Shown one piece after another: positions 44,351 to 54,460 of a stretch of DNA of 64,000 nucleotides; positions within the stretch are counted from its first letter, which is position 1, and every line of letters begins with the position of its first letter. Source of the stretch: Lysobacterales bacterium (GTDB lineage: Bacteria > Pseudomonadota > Gammaproteobacteria > Xanthomonadales > Ahniellaceae); contig JADJCM010000001.1 in assembly GCA_016703225.1 (NCBI GenBank), positions 930,001 through 994,000 on the forward strand, read 5' to 3'. The notes below the pieces were generated by a model, which was not told where the DNA came from, ran no database searches, and worked only from the letters and a program-made list of their open reading frames with translations. The position numbers and the translations under genes were made by a program.

Positions 44351-44367
44351 CTTAGGGTTTTCTTAAG
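44351..44367. promoter_or_regulatory. PmrA/QseB-like box upstream of the SHP operon
   Basis: CTTAGGGTTTTCTTAAG contains two CTTA half-sites 11 bp apart, the arrangement bound by PmrA/QseB-class regulators (CTTAA-N6-CTTAA), with one mismatch. It lies 40 bp upstream of the SHP start codon and 109 bp upstream of aceK on the other strand. A regulator of this class is encoded at 42012-42680 in the same operon, so autoregulation is likely. Confidence 0.6.
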
Positions 44368-44475
44368 TGCGCGGCGCCCGGTTCAGCTGCGGTGCGGCTA
44401 CTGCGCTGCGTCGTGGCCGGGGCTTGCGTGCTCGACGCGAACATGCGATTGGCAGGTGGCCGACCGGAGTGCCGC

Positions 44476-46191
44476 ATGCCCGACGCCCTTGCCCTACTTG
44501 CCTCGCGCCAGCTGCGCGAGGGTTTCGACGACTACAACGCGCGCTTCGCTGCGATCACGCGCCGCGCCCGCGCGCGTTTCGAGCAGCGCGAATGGGCGCC
44601 GATGCAGGCCGACCTGGTCGAGCGCATCGAGCTCTACGACCGCTGCGTGGCCGAGACCAGCAACGCGCTGCTGGCGACGCTGCGCGAACGCGCGCACGAG
44701 CGTGCTGTGTGGTGCGCGATCAAGCCCGCGTTCGCGCAGGCGATCGCCGGCCTGCTCGACGGCGAGCTGTACCAGACCTTCTACAACACGCTGACGCGGC
44801 GCTTCTTCAAGACCCGCGGCGTCGATGCCGACATCGAGTTCGTGGCGCTCGCGATCGAGCCCACCGACCGCATCACCCATCCGGTCGCACGCCACAGCTA
44901 CTCGGTCGGCGACGCGCTCGCCGATAGCATGGACCGGCTGCTCGAGGACTATCCGTTCGCGGTGCCCTACGCGCAGCGGCGCGCCGATGCCGTGGCGCTC
45001 GCAATCGACCTGGAACGCCGTCTCGCGCACTGGGGCGAGCGCCCGGTGCGCGCCATCGAGATGCTGGAAACCGTGTTCTACCGCGAGCGCCGCGCCTACC
45101 TGGTCGGACGCGTCTTCGGTGCCGATCGCTATGCGCCGATCGTGGTCGCGCTGCGTCACCGCGCCGAGGACGGCGGCATCGTGGTCGACGCGGTGCTGAC
45201 CGAGCGCGACGACGTGGCGGTGCTGTTCGGCATCACCCGCTCCTATTTCATGGCCGACTTCGAAACCGTCGGCGACGCCGTGGTGTTCCTGAAGACCCTG
45301 CTGCCGCGCAAGGCGATGGACGAGTGGTACGCCATGCTCGGGCGCCTGAAGCAGGCCAAGACCGAGCGCTATCGGCACTTCTTCCGCCACTTCGAACAAA
45401 GCCCGGAGTGCTTCGTGCACGCGCCCGGCACCAAGGGCATGGTCATGGCGGTGTTCACGCTGCCCGACTACCCGCTGGTGTTCAAGGTGATCCGCGACCA
45501 CTTCGCGCCGCCGAAGACGATCGCGCGCCAGGACGTGGTCGCGAAATACCAGCTGGTGTTCAAGCACGACCGGGCCGGGCGCCTGATCGACGCCCAGGAG
45601 TTCCGCCACCTGCGCTTCCCGCGCAGCCGCTTCGCGCCGGCGGTGCTCGACGAATTGCTCGGCGGCTGCGCCGAGTCGGTGGTCGCCGACGGCGACGACG
45701 TGGTGCTGCTGCACTGCTACGTCGAGCGCCGCCTGCAGCCGCTGAACCTGGTGGTGATGGCCGACGACCGCAAGGCAGCGCGGCGCGCGATCCTGGACTA
45801 CGGCCAGGCGATCCAGGACCTGGCCAACGCCAACGTGTTCCCGGGCGACCTGCTGCTCAAGAACTTCGGCGTCACCCGCCACGGCCGCGCCATCTTCTAC
45901 GACTACGACGAGCTGTGCCTGGTCACCGAGTGCCGCTTCCGCGAACTGCCGAAACCGTCCAGCGACGACGAGGAAATGCACCAGGGCGCCTGGTTCCACG
46001 TCGACGACCACGACGTCTTCCCGGAACAGTTCCCGCAATTCCTCGGCCTCTCCGCCGACGACCGCGCCGCCCTGCTCGTGACCCACAGCGAAATCTTCAC
46101 CGCCTCCTGGTGGCGCTCCCTGCAAGACCGTTTCCGCGCCAGCGACCCACCCGAAATCGCCCCGTATCCGGAGGCCTTGCGGTTGCGGTAG
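44476..46191 (+). CDS. aceK: Isocitrate dehydrogenase kinase/phosphatase
   Basis: 571 aa, normal AceK length; start at MPDALALLASRQLREGFDDY with GGAG six bases upstream. It phosphorylates or dephosphorylates Icd to direct carbon between the TCA cycle and glyoxylate bypass. Conserved blocks are visible: FYNTLTRRFFKTRGVD, FHAPGTKGMVM-like segment VHAPGTKGMVMAVFTLPDY (ATP loop), NVFPGDLLLKNFGVTRHGR and FYDYDEL (catalytic Asp residues). Isocitrate lyase and malate synthase genes are not adjacent here. Its substrate icd is at 6690-7988. It diverges from the SHP operon. Confidence 0.96.
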   Translation: MPDALALLASRQLREGFDDYNARFAAITRRARARFEQREWAPMQADLVERIELYDRCVAETSNALLATLRERAHERAVWCAIKPAFAQAIAGLLDGELYQTFYNTLTRRFFKTRGVDADIEFVALAIEPTDRITHPVARHSYSVGDALADSMDRLLEDYPFAVPYAQRRADAVALAIDLERRLAHWGERPVRAIEMLETVFYRERRAYLVGRVFGADRYAPIVVALRHRAEDGGIVVDAVLTERDDVAVLFGITRSYFMADFETVGDAVVFLKTLLPRKAMDEWYAMLGRLKQAKTERYRHFFRHFEQSPECFVHAPGTKGMVMAVFTLPDYPLVFKVIRDHFAPPKTIARQDVVAKYQLVFKHDRAGRLIDAQEFRHLRFPRSRFAPAVLDELLGGCAESVVADGDDVVLLHCYVERRLQPLNLVVMADDRKAARRAILDYGQAIQDLANANVFPGDLLLKNFGVTRHGRAIFYDYDELCLVTECRFRELPKPSSDDEEMHQGAWFHVDDHDVFPEQFPQFLGLSADDRAALLVTHSEIFTASWWRSLQDRFRASDPPEIAPYPEALRLR

Positions 46192-46236
46192 GAAAAACGG
46201 GGTGGAAAACGGGGTCAGAACACTTTTCGCCCCACC

Positions 46237-48627
<2,391 letters not shown>

Positions 48628-49011
48628 CCCGACGACAACTCCCTGCACAAATCGCCGCGCGAGTTGGCCTCGATCCCGTCGGCGACGGGGAATCTTGCGC
48701 GCAATTGTGGAGCGATGCTCCGCATTTGCAAGGATGGATCAGGCCCCGACCGCCGACCGCCACGCAGCCGCACCATCAGCCGTCGAGTATTCGCCCGGCA
48801 AGAAGGCAATAGTGGCCCGGCGACCGCAACCGCAACCGACACGCTGCCCGGGAGGCGGAACCTAGAATAATGGCGGTCGTTATTTTAGGTTCGACCCTCA
48901 AACTAAATTAGCTGCGGCGGAGCTCGCGACCCACTACCAGACTCGGCGTCGCCTCGCCCGACTGGGATGGGCAACCCGGACACCGGAGGATGTCGCACCC
49001 TCTCCCATCGG
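48628..49011. other. 384-bp intergenic region with a palindrome
   Basis: No credible gene was seen. The main feature is the AT-rich palindrome at 48859-48891. The rest is GC-rich sequence upstream of the kinase gene (48640-48850) and a stretch with mixed composition near 48900-49010. Promoters for the kinase gene should lie between 48630 and 48860. Confidence 0.6.
48859..48891. promoter_or_regulatory. AT-rich palindrome, candidate operator
   Basis: AACCTAGAATAA and TTATTTTAGGTT are inverted copies (11 of 12 match) around a 9-bp GC-rich centre. The inner core, ATAATGGCGGTCGTTAT, resembles TetR-family operators. No TetR gene lies nearby, and the nearest start codon is the kinase at 48627, more than 200 bp away. 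It could also be a hairpin left by a lost element. Confidence 0.45.
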
Positions 49012-49473
49012 TTAGATTGAACCGTGGTCAGACAAACCAGGCGAGAAGCACTTCGCCAACCCGGCGACGAATCCGAAATACACGCCCATCAAGGCGCCGG
49101 ACAGGAGCCCGCTCCAGACCGAGGGGACGGCCTTGAACTCATGGGGCGGCAGATATGCGTGAGCCAGGAAGCCCAGCGCCATTCCGAACAGGCTCGCGAC
49201 CAGCACCGAAAACAGGATGACGAATGCGGGTCGAGCCAGCCCTGGCCTGCTCACGGAGAACATGACGAGTGGCGCGAAGACCGCGAACCAGAGCGCCGAG
49301 AGAATCACCGACGGCATAAGCACTGCAGCGTATAACAACAAGGGGCCAACGAGCTCATGCTTCCGGGCCGCCGCGATCAACACCAGGGGAAGCGGCAGCG
49401 CGAATGCGGTGACGACCGGAGGAGACAGCAGTCTTCCGAACCATGTGACTGATGGACGAGCTGAGACCTTCAT
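49012..49473 (-). CDS. Small multi-pass membrane protein of unknown function
   Basis: 153 aa starting at MKVSARPSVTWFG; the frame upstream is open but not protein-like. It shows about four hydrophobic segments (VVTAFALPLPLVLIAAA, LVGPLLLYAAVLMPSVILSA, AFVILFSVLVASLFGMALGF, GLLSGALMGVYFGFVAGLA). No domain is recognised. It lies 88 bp downstream of an Imm32-like gene on the same strand and may form a small unit with it. Confidence 0.6.
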   Translation of the reverse strand: MKVSARPSVTWFGRLLSPPVVTAFALPLPLVLIAAARKHELVGPLLLYAAVLMPSVILSALWFAVFAPLVMFSVSRPGLARPAFVILFSVLVASLFGMALGFLAHAYLPPHEFKAVPSVWSGLLSGALMGVYFGFVAGLAKCFSPGLSDHGSI

Positions 49474-49561
49474 GGCAGGCCCGACGCCCCCTCCACCCGC
49501 CCTCGCGCCACGATGTGTGGGTGATGCGAGCCCGCGTTTCGGTGATCGGCCGGTCGCATGC

Positions 49562-49798
49562 TCAGACTCGCTCGCGCAGAATGACGATCTCTGGCCACGT
49601 GTCGCGGCACGCAGCCGACACGTCTCGAAAGTGCATGTGGTCGTAGGCAGAACCCATGCGCTCCATTTCCTCTGCCGCGTGGACGACAAACCGTGCCAAC
49701 TCGCGAAGTGACGCTGGCTCGGCCTCGATGAGTATCTCCCCGAGTGCCAGCGCGTTCGCGCCATCAGGAGCGCCGTCAATCCATCCGAGTGCCTTCAT
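49562..49798 (-). CDS. Imm32-like small protein
   Basis: 78 aa, starting at the ATG at 49798. The stretch SLRELARFVVHAAEEMERMG followed by YDHMHFRD matches the Imm32 immunity-protein pattern (a helix ending in EEM, then an H-x-H/D segment). Imm32 proteins often neutralise polymorphic toxins, but no toxin gene is visible nearby, and orphan copies are common. An upstream TTG at 49810 is an alternative start. Confidence 0.6.
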   Translation of the reverse strand: MKALGWIDGAPDGANALALGEILIEAEPASLRELARFVVHAAEEMERMGSAYDHMHFRDVSAACRDTWPEIVILRERV

Positions 49799-49987
49799 GA
49801 CCAGGTCCAAAGCCGTCGCCCCGACGAAGTGTCAGGATCTGCGGAGAGTCTGCGGCGCTCGGTGAGCGGGGTCAACGAATTGCAGGCGGTCGCGGGGGCG
49901 GTGGCGCATAGGCCATGCGTTTATCGCGGCGACAGCGGCGCTGCCGTAGCATCCGCGACGTCCGATCATGGACGTGTGGAGATGGCA

Positions 49988-50188
49988 ATGCTGACGTTCC
50001 TGCTCTGGTGCCTGCTATTCGTGCTGTGCTGGCCGCTGGCCCTGCTCGCGCTGGTGCTGTACCCGATCGTGTGGGTGCTGTTGCTGCCGTTCCGGCTGGT
50101 CGGCATCGTCGTCAGCGGCGTGTTCGAGTTCCTCAAGGCGCTGATCCTGCTGCCGGCGCGCATCCTGCGCGGGCCGAAGGCGTTGTAG
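49988..50188 (+). CDS. Small hydrophobic membrane protein
   Basis: 66 aa with GGAG six bases before the ATG at 49988. Two membrane-spanning stretches (FLLWCLLFVLCWPLALLALV and VLLLPFRLVGIVVSGVF) make up most of the protein, ending in a basic tail LPARILRGPKAL. No family is recognised. It is 45 bp upstream of the P-type ATPase on the same strand; a role as a small partner subunit is speculation. Confidence 0.55.
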   Translation: MLTFLLWCLLFVLCWPLALLALVLYPIVWVLLLPFRLVGIVVSGVFEFLKALILLPARILRGPKAL

Positions 50189-50233
50189 TCGCCGCGTGCG
50201 CGGGCTGCGGCGATCGCGCATGATCGCCGCACC

Positions 50234-52783
50234 ATGCCCGCACCCAATCCTTCCCGCCATGGTCTGAGCAGCGCTGAAGCCAGCGCTGCGCTGTCGCGTC
50301 ACGGGCCGAACCTGCTGCCGCAAACGGGTCGCCGCGGGTTCTGGCGCGTGCTCGGCAGCGTGCTGACCGAGCCGATGTTCCTGTTGCTGGCGCTCGCCGC
50401 CGGCCTGTACCTGCTGCTCGGGGATCTGGCCGAAGGCTTGCTGCTCGGCGTCTTCGCCGCCGCCACCATCGGCCTGGTGGTGGCGCAACAGCGGCGCAGC
50501 GAACGCGCGCTGGCGGCGCTGCGTGCGCTCGGCGCGCCGAATGCGGTGGTGTTGCGCGATGGCCGCGTGCAGCGCGTCGCCGCGGCCGATGTCGTGCCGG
50601 ACGATCTGCTGCTGGTGGACGGGGGCGAGCGCGTCGCCGCCGACGGTGTGCTGCTCGAGGTGCGCGAACTCGCGGTCGACGAGTCCCTGCTCACCGGCGA
50701 GAGTGTGCCGGTACGCAAGCGCGCGCTCGCGCCGGACGAGTCCGCCGACCCCAGCGCGCTGCCCGGTGGCGAGAACCTGGCGCAGATCTATGCCGGCACC
50801 CTGGTCGTCAGCGGCGAGGGCCTGGTGCGGGTGACCGCGACCGGCGCGCGCACGCGCAGCGGTGCGATCGGCCGCGCGCTCGAAGTGATCGACACCGAAC
50901 CCACGCGCCTGCAACGCCAGACCGCGCACCTGGTGCGCCTGTTCGGACTGCTCGCGGCGCTCGTCAGCCTCGGCCTCCTGCTGTACCACGGGCTCGCGCG
51001 CGGCGCCTGGAGCGAGGGCCTGCTGTCGGCGATCGCACTGGCGATGGCGATGCTGCCCGAGGAGTTTCCGCTCGCGCTCAGCGTGTTCTTCGCGCTCGGT
51101 GCCTGGCGCCTGGCCAAGATCAAGGTGCTGGCGCGGCGCTCGGCGGTGATCGAAACGCTCGGCGCCGCGACCGTGCTGTGCGTGGACAAGACCGGCACGC
51201 TCACCGAGAACCGCATGCGCGTGCAGCTGCTCGATGATGGCCATGCGCGCTGGCATGTCGGCGATGGCGCGGCCGCACTCACCGCACCGCTGCAGCACCT
51301 GCTCGAACACGCGCTGCTGGCGACGCGCCGCCGCACCTTCGACCCGATGGACCGCGCCGTCGACACGCTCGCCAGCGGCGCGCTGGAGCAGACGCTGCTG
51401 CATCGCGAATGGCGGCTGGAACGCCAGTACGGCCTCAGCGCCGAACTGCCGGCGATGTCGCAACTGTGGCGCGACGAACACGACCGCCAGCGCGTCGCCA
51501 GCAAGGGCGCACCGGAAGCGATCGCGGGCCTGTGCCGTCTGCGCGACGACCAGCGCAGCGCGCTGCTGGCACGCGTCTCCGCGCTCGCCGGCGACGGCCT
51601 GCGCGTGCTCGCCGTCGCCGCCGGACAGGGCCACGGCGAATCCGCGCCCGCCGACGTGCGCGCATTCGAGTTCACCCTGCTCGGCCTGATCGCGTTCGAG
51701 GACCCGCTGCGCGAATCGGTGCCGCAGGCGATCGCGCAGGCGCGCGCCGCCGGCATCGCGGTCAAGATGATCACCGGCGACTACCCGACCACGGCACGCG
51801 CGATCGCGCACCAGGCCGGGCTCGACAGCGGCGCCGAGGCCGTCACCGGCAGCGAGCTTGGCGCGCTCGACGCCCCGCTGCTGCGCGCGCGCCTCGCTGC
51901 CTGCAACGTGTTCGCACGCGTCCAGCCCGAGCAGAAGCTGCGCATCGTCGAAGCGCTGAAGGCACGCGGCGAGGTGGTGGCGATGACCGGCGACGGCGTC
52001 AACGACGCGCCGGCGCTGAAGGCCGCGCACATCGGCATCGCCATGGGCGAGCGCGGCAGCGACGTCGCGCGCGAGGCCGCCGGCCTGGTACTGCTCGACG
52101 AGAACTTCGCGCGCATCGTCGACGCCGTGCGCCTTGGCCGTCGCACCTTCGACAACCTGCGCAAGGTGATGCTGTACATCGTCGCCATCCACGTGCCGAT
52201 CGCCGGGCTGGCGATGCTGCCGCTGCTCGCCGGTCTGCCGCCGCTGCTGCTGCCGGCGCACGTGGTGCTGACCGAGATGATCATCGACCCGATGTGCACC
52301 ATCGCCTTCGAGAACGAGGACGCCGAGCCGGGCCTGATGCAACGACCGCCGCGAGCACTATCGGAGCCGCTGATCGGCAGCGTGCATCTGCTGCTCGGCC
52401 TGGCCCAGGGCGCGGCGCTGCTGCTCGCCTGCCTCGGCGTGTATGCCTTCGCGCTGCAGGATGGCGCCGGCACCGAACGGGCACGCACCCTCGCCTTCCT
52501 GGCGCTGACCGCCGGCAACCTGATGCTAGTGCGCGCCAATGCCAGCCACCACGCCGGTGCCGCGGGCTCGCGTCGCGGCTACTGGTGGATCGCGCTCGCT
52601 GCCGGCAGCACCGTGGCCGCGTGCATCGGCGTACCCGGCCTGCGCGAGCTGTTCGGGTTCGCGCTGCCGCCGCTGGCCGCGGCCGCGCTCGCCATCGTCA
52701 TCGGCGTCTGCGGCGGTGCCACGTTGTTGCCGTTCAAGCGCCTGCCGCGGGTGCGGGCGTGGCTGTCGGGGCATCCGCACTGA
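50234..52783 (+). CDS. Cation-transporting P-type ATPase
   Basis: 849 aa. N-terminal cation-ATPase region (GLSSAEASAALSRHGPNLL), actuator TGES in LLTGESVPV, phosphorylation motif CVDKTGTLTEN, and hinge TGDGVNDAPALKAAHIGIAMG. Membrane helix 4 reads MLPEEFPLALSVF, a variant of the PEGL ion-binding motif seen in a P2-like group. About eight to ten membrane helices. The ion cannot be read with certainty; Ca2+ or another cation is possible. Its last 50 bp overlap the convergent PAS-protein gene. Confidence 0.92.
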   Translation: MPAPNPSRHGLSSAEASAALSRHGPNLLPQTGRRGFWRVLGSVLTEPMFLLLALAAGLYLLLGDLAEGLLLGVFAAATIGLVVAQQRRSERALAALRALGAPNAVVLRDGRVQRVAAADVVPDDLLLVDGGERVAADGVLLEVRELAVDESLLTGESVPVRKRALAPDESADPSALPGGENLAQIYAGTLVVSGEGLVRVTATGARTRSGAIGRALEVIDTEPTRLQRQTAHLVRLFGLLAALVSLGLLLYHGLARGAWSEGLLSAIALAMAMLPEEFPLALSVFFALGAWRLAKIKVLARRSAVIETLGAATVLCVDKTGTLTENRMRVQLLDDGHARWHVGDGAAALTAPLQHLLEHALLATRRRTFDPMDRAVDTLASGALEQTLLHREWRLERQYGLSAELPAMSQLWRDEHDRQRVASKGAPEAIAGLCRLRDDQRSALLARVSALAGDGLRVLAVAAGQGHGESAPADVRAFEFTLLGLIAFEDPLRESVPQAIAQARAAGIAVKMITGDYPTTARAIAHQAGLDSGAEAVTGSELGALDAPLLRARLAACNVFARVQPEQKLRIVEALKARGEVVAMTGDGVNDAPALKAAHIGIAMGERGSDVAREAAGLVLLDENFARIVDAVRLGRRTFDNLRKVMLYIVAIHVPIAGLAMLPLLAGLPPLLLPAHVVLTEMIIDPMCTIAFENEDAEPGLMQRPPRALSEPLIGSVHLLLGLAQGAALLLACLGVYAFALQDGAGTERARTLAFLALTAGNLMLVRANASHHAGAAGSRRGYWWIALAAGSTVAACIGVPGLRELFGFALPPLAAAALAIVIGVCGGATLLPFKRLPRVRAWLSGHPH

Positions 52784-54452
52784 GCGCATCGACGCGGCAC
52801 AGGCCGCCGACCACGCGCTGCACGCAGCCCTGCGTATCACGCAGCACGGCCACGCGCTCGTGTACCGCGATCTCGCCGGCCGCGCCCGCACACCAGCGGT
52901 AGTGCCCGTTCCAGCTCGGCGCACCTGCGCCCATTGCCCGCTCCAGCGCTGCGGCGACGCGCGCGCGGTCGTCGGCGTGGATGCGCGCCAGTCGCTGCGA
53001 CTGCGTCTGCGGCGCGGTCGCCGCGAACACCGGGTCGGACGCACTGAAGCTGAGCTCGTCGCTGTCGGCACTCCACTCCCAGAAGGCGTCGAACAACGCC
53101 GTCGCGGCGCGCTGCAGGCGCGCGAAGGCGACCTGCGCCGCGTGCTGCTCGCTGATGTCGCGGCTGGTGCCGAAGGCGAGCGTGGCGCGCCCGTCGGGGC
53201 CACAGACCACTTCCCAGCACTGCTCGACATGCTTGATGCGGCCATCGGCCATGCGCAGCCGATGCTCCACCCGGCGCGGCCCGCCGCCGGGGCGACGGAT
53301 CGAGTCCTTGTAGGTGCTCTCGATGCGCTCGCGGTCGTCCGGATGCACGCACTCAAGCGTGCTCTGCAGGTTCGGTTTGAAGCGCGCCGGGTGGGTCTCG
53401 AAGATGCGGTGCATCTGCTCGGTCCAGTACACCTCGTCGCTGTCCGGGGACGATTCCCAGCTGCCGACCTTGGCGATCTGCTGCGCCACCAGCAGGCGCG
53501 AACGTTCGCGCTCCAACGCGCGCAGCAGCCGCTGTTGCTCGTCGGCCTGGGCGCGCAGCCGCACCGCCGCCGCTCGACTCGCGGAAATGTCGCGGGTGAT
53601 GCTGAGCACGGCCTGCACCGAGCCGTCCTCGGCGCGCAACGGCGTTGAATGCGATTCCACCCAACGCTCGCCACCGCGCAGTCCGAGCAGGCGGAACTCG
53701 AGCACGCCGGTGGCGCCGGTGCTGGCGCGCAGGTGCAGGTCGACGAAGGCGACGCGGTCGCCCGGATGCACCAACTCCAGCACCGGGTAGCCACGCACCG
53801 CGGCCAGGTCCTCGTTTTCGATCATGCGCAGCCCGGCCGGATTGATGTCGAGCAAGGCACCGTCCAGCGAAACCTGCATCACGCACTCCGGCTCGCTGTC
53901 GATCACCGCGCGCAACCGCGCCTCGCCAACGCGCAATGCATGCTCGGCGCGACGGCGTGCATCGAGGTCGTTGCGCAGCTCGCGGCGGCTGCGCTCGAGT
54001 TCCGCAGCACACGCCGTGAGCCGCTGCAGCAGCACGCGCTGAACCTGTTCCGGCACCTGTTCCGGCAGCACCTGCAGAACGGTTGGCGCCGCCAGCACGG
54101 TGGCCACGCGTGCCAGCAGGATCGGCGCGGCGCAGGGCCAGGCGAGAAAGGCATTGGCGCCGAGTTCGACGGCGAGCCGTGCGTCGTCGCGCCCGGGGTC
54201 GGCGACAACGTGCAACACGAAGCGCTGGCCGCACAAGTCCGGCTGCGAGCGCCAGTGACAGAGCAGGGCGTACCCCTCGAGCGCGCTGCGTCGCAGCTGC
54301 ACCAGCACCAGATCGGGCGCCTGCTGCAGCGCCACGGCCTGCGCCTGTGCTGCCGTCGCCGCGATCAGCACGCGGTGACCCTGTGCCTCGAACAGGCCGA
54401 CGACATCGGCCAGTGCCGCGTCGTCCTCATCCACCACCAGGATGCAGGCCAA
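52734..54452 (-). CDS. PAS-domain protein with degenerate receiver, no kinase domain
   Basis: 572 aa, start TTG at 54452 (GAGG six bases upstream), 8 bp after the preceding kinase stop. The N-terminal receiver-like domain has LVVDEDDAALADVV but lacks the phospho-Asp: the site reads DLVLVQLRRS instead of DLVVSDLLMP. Three PAS domains follow (SEPECVMQVSLDGALLDINP, QQIAKVGSWES with PAS core, and a third after DAFWEWSADSDEL). There is no histidine-kinase or output domain. It is a clear duplicate of the front half of the adjacent 951-aa kinase and may act by dimerising with it or be decaying. Its end overlaps the P-type ATPase gene by 50 bp. Confidence 0.8.
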   Translation of the reverse strand: MACILVVDEDDAALADVVGLFEAQGHRVLIAATAAQAQAVALQQAPDLVLVQLRRSALEGYALLCHWRSQPDLCGQRFVLHVVADPGRDDARLAVELGANAFLAWPCAAPILLARVATVLAAPTVLQVLPEQVPEQVQRVLLQRLTACAAELERSRRELRNDLDARRRAEHALRVGEARLRAVIDSEPECVMQVSLDGALLDINPAGLRMIENEDLAAVRGYPVLELVHPGDRVAFVDLHLRASTGATGVLEFRLLGLRGGERWVESHSTPLRAEDGSVQAVLSITRDISASRAAAVRLRAQADEQQRLLRALERERSRLLVAQQIAKVGSWESSPDSDEVYWTEQMHRIFETHPARFKPNLQSTLECVHPDDRERIESTYKDSIRRPGGGPRRVEHRLRMADGRIKHVEQCWEVVCGPDGRATLAFGTSRDISEQHAAQVAFARLQRAATALFDAFWEWSADSDELSFSASDPVFAATAPQTQSQRLARIHADDRARVAAALERAMGAGAPSWNGHYRWCAGAAGEIAVHERVAVLRDTQGCVQRVVGGLCRVDALSADAPTATPAPAAGA

Positions 54453-54460
54453 GCCCGACC

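Noticed and set aside
50015..52342. 775-codon leftward open frame
   Set aside because: Antisense to the P-type ATPase, whose motifs are intact; composition is rich in Arg, His and Gln as for other antisense frames here.
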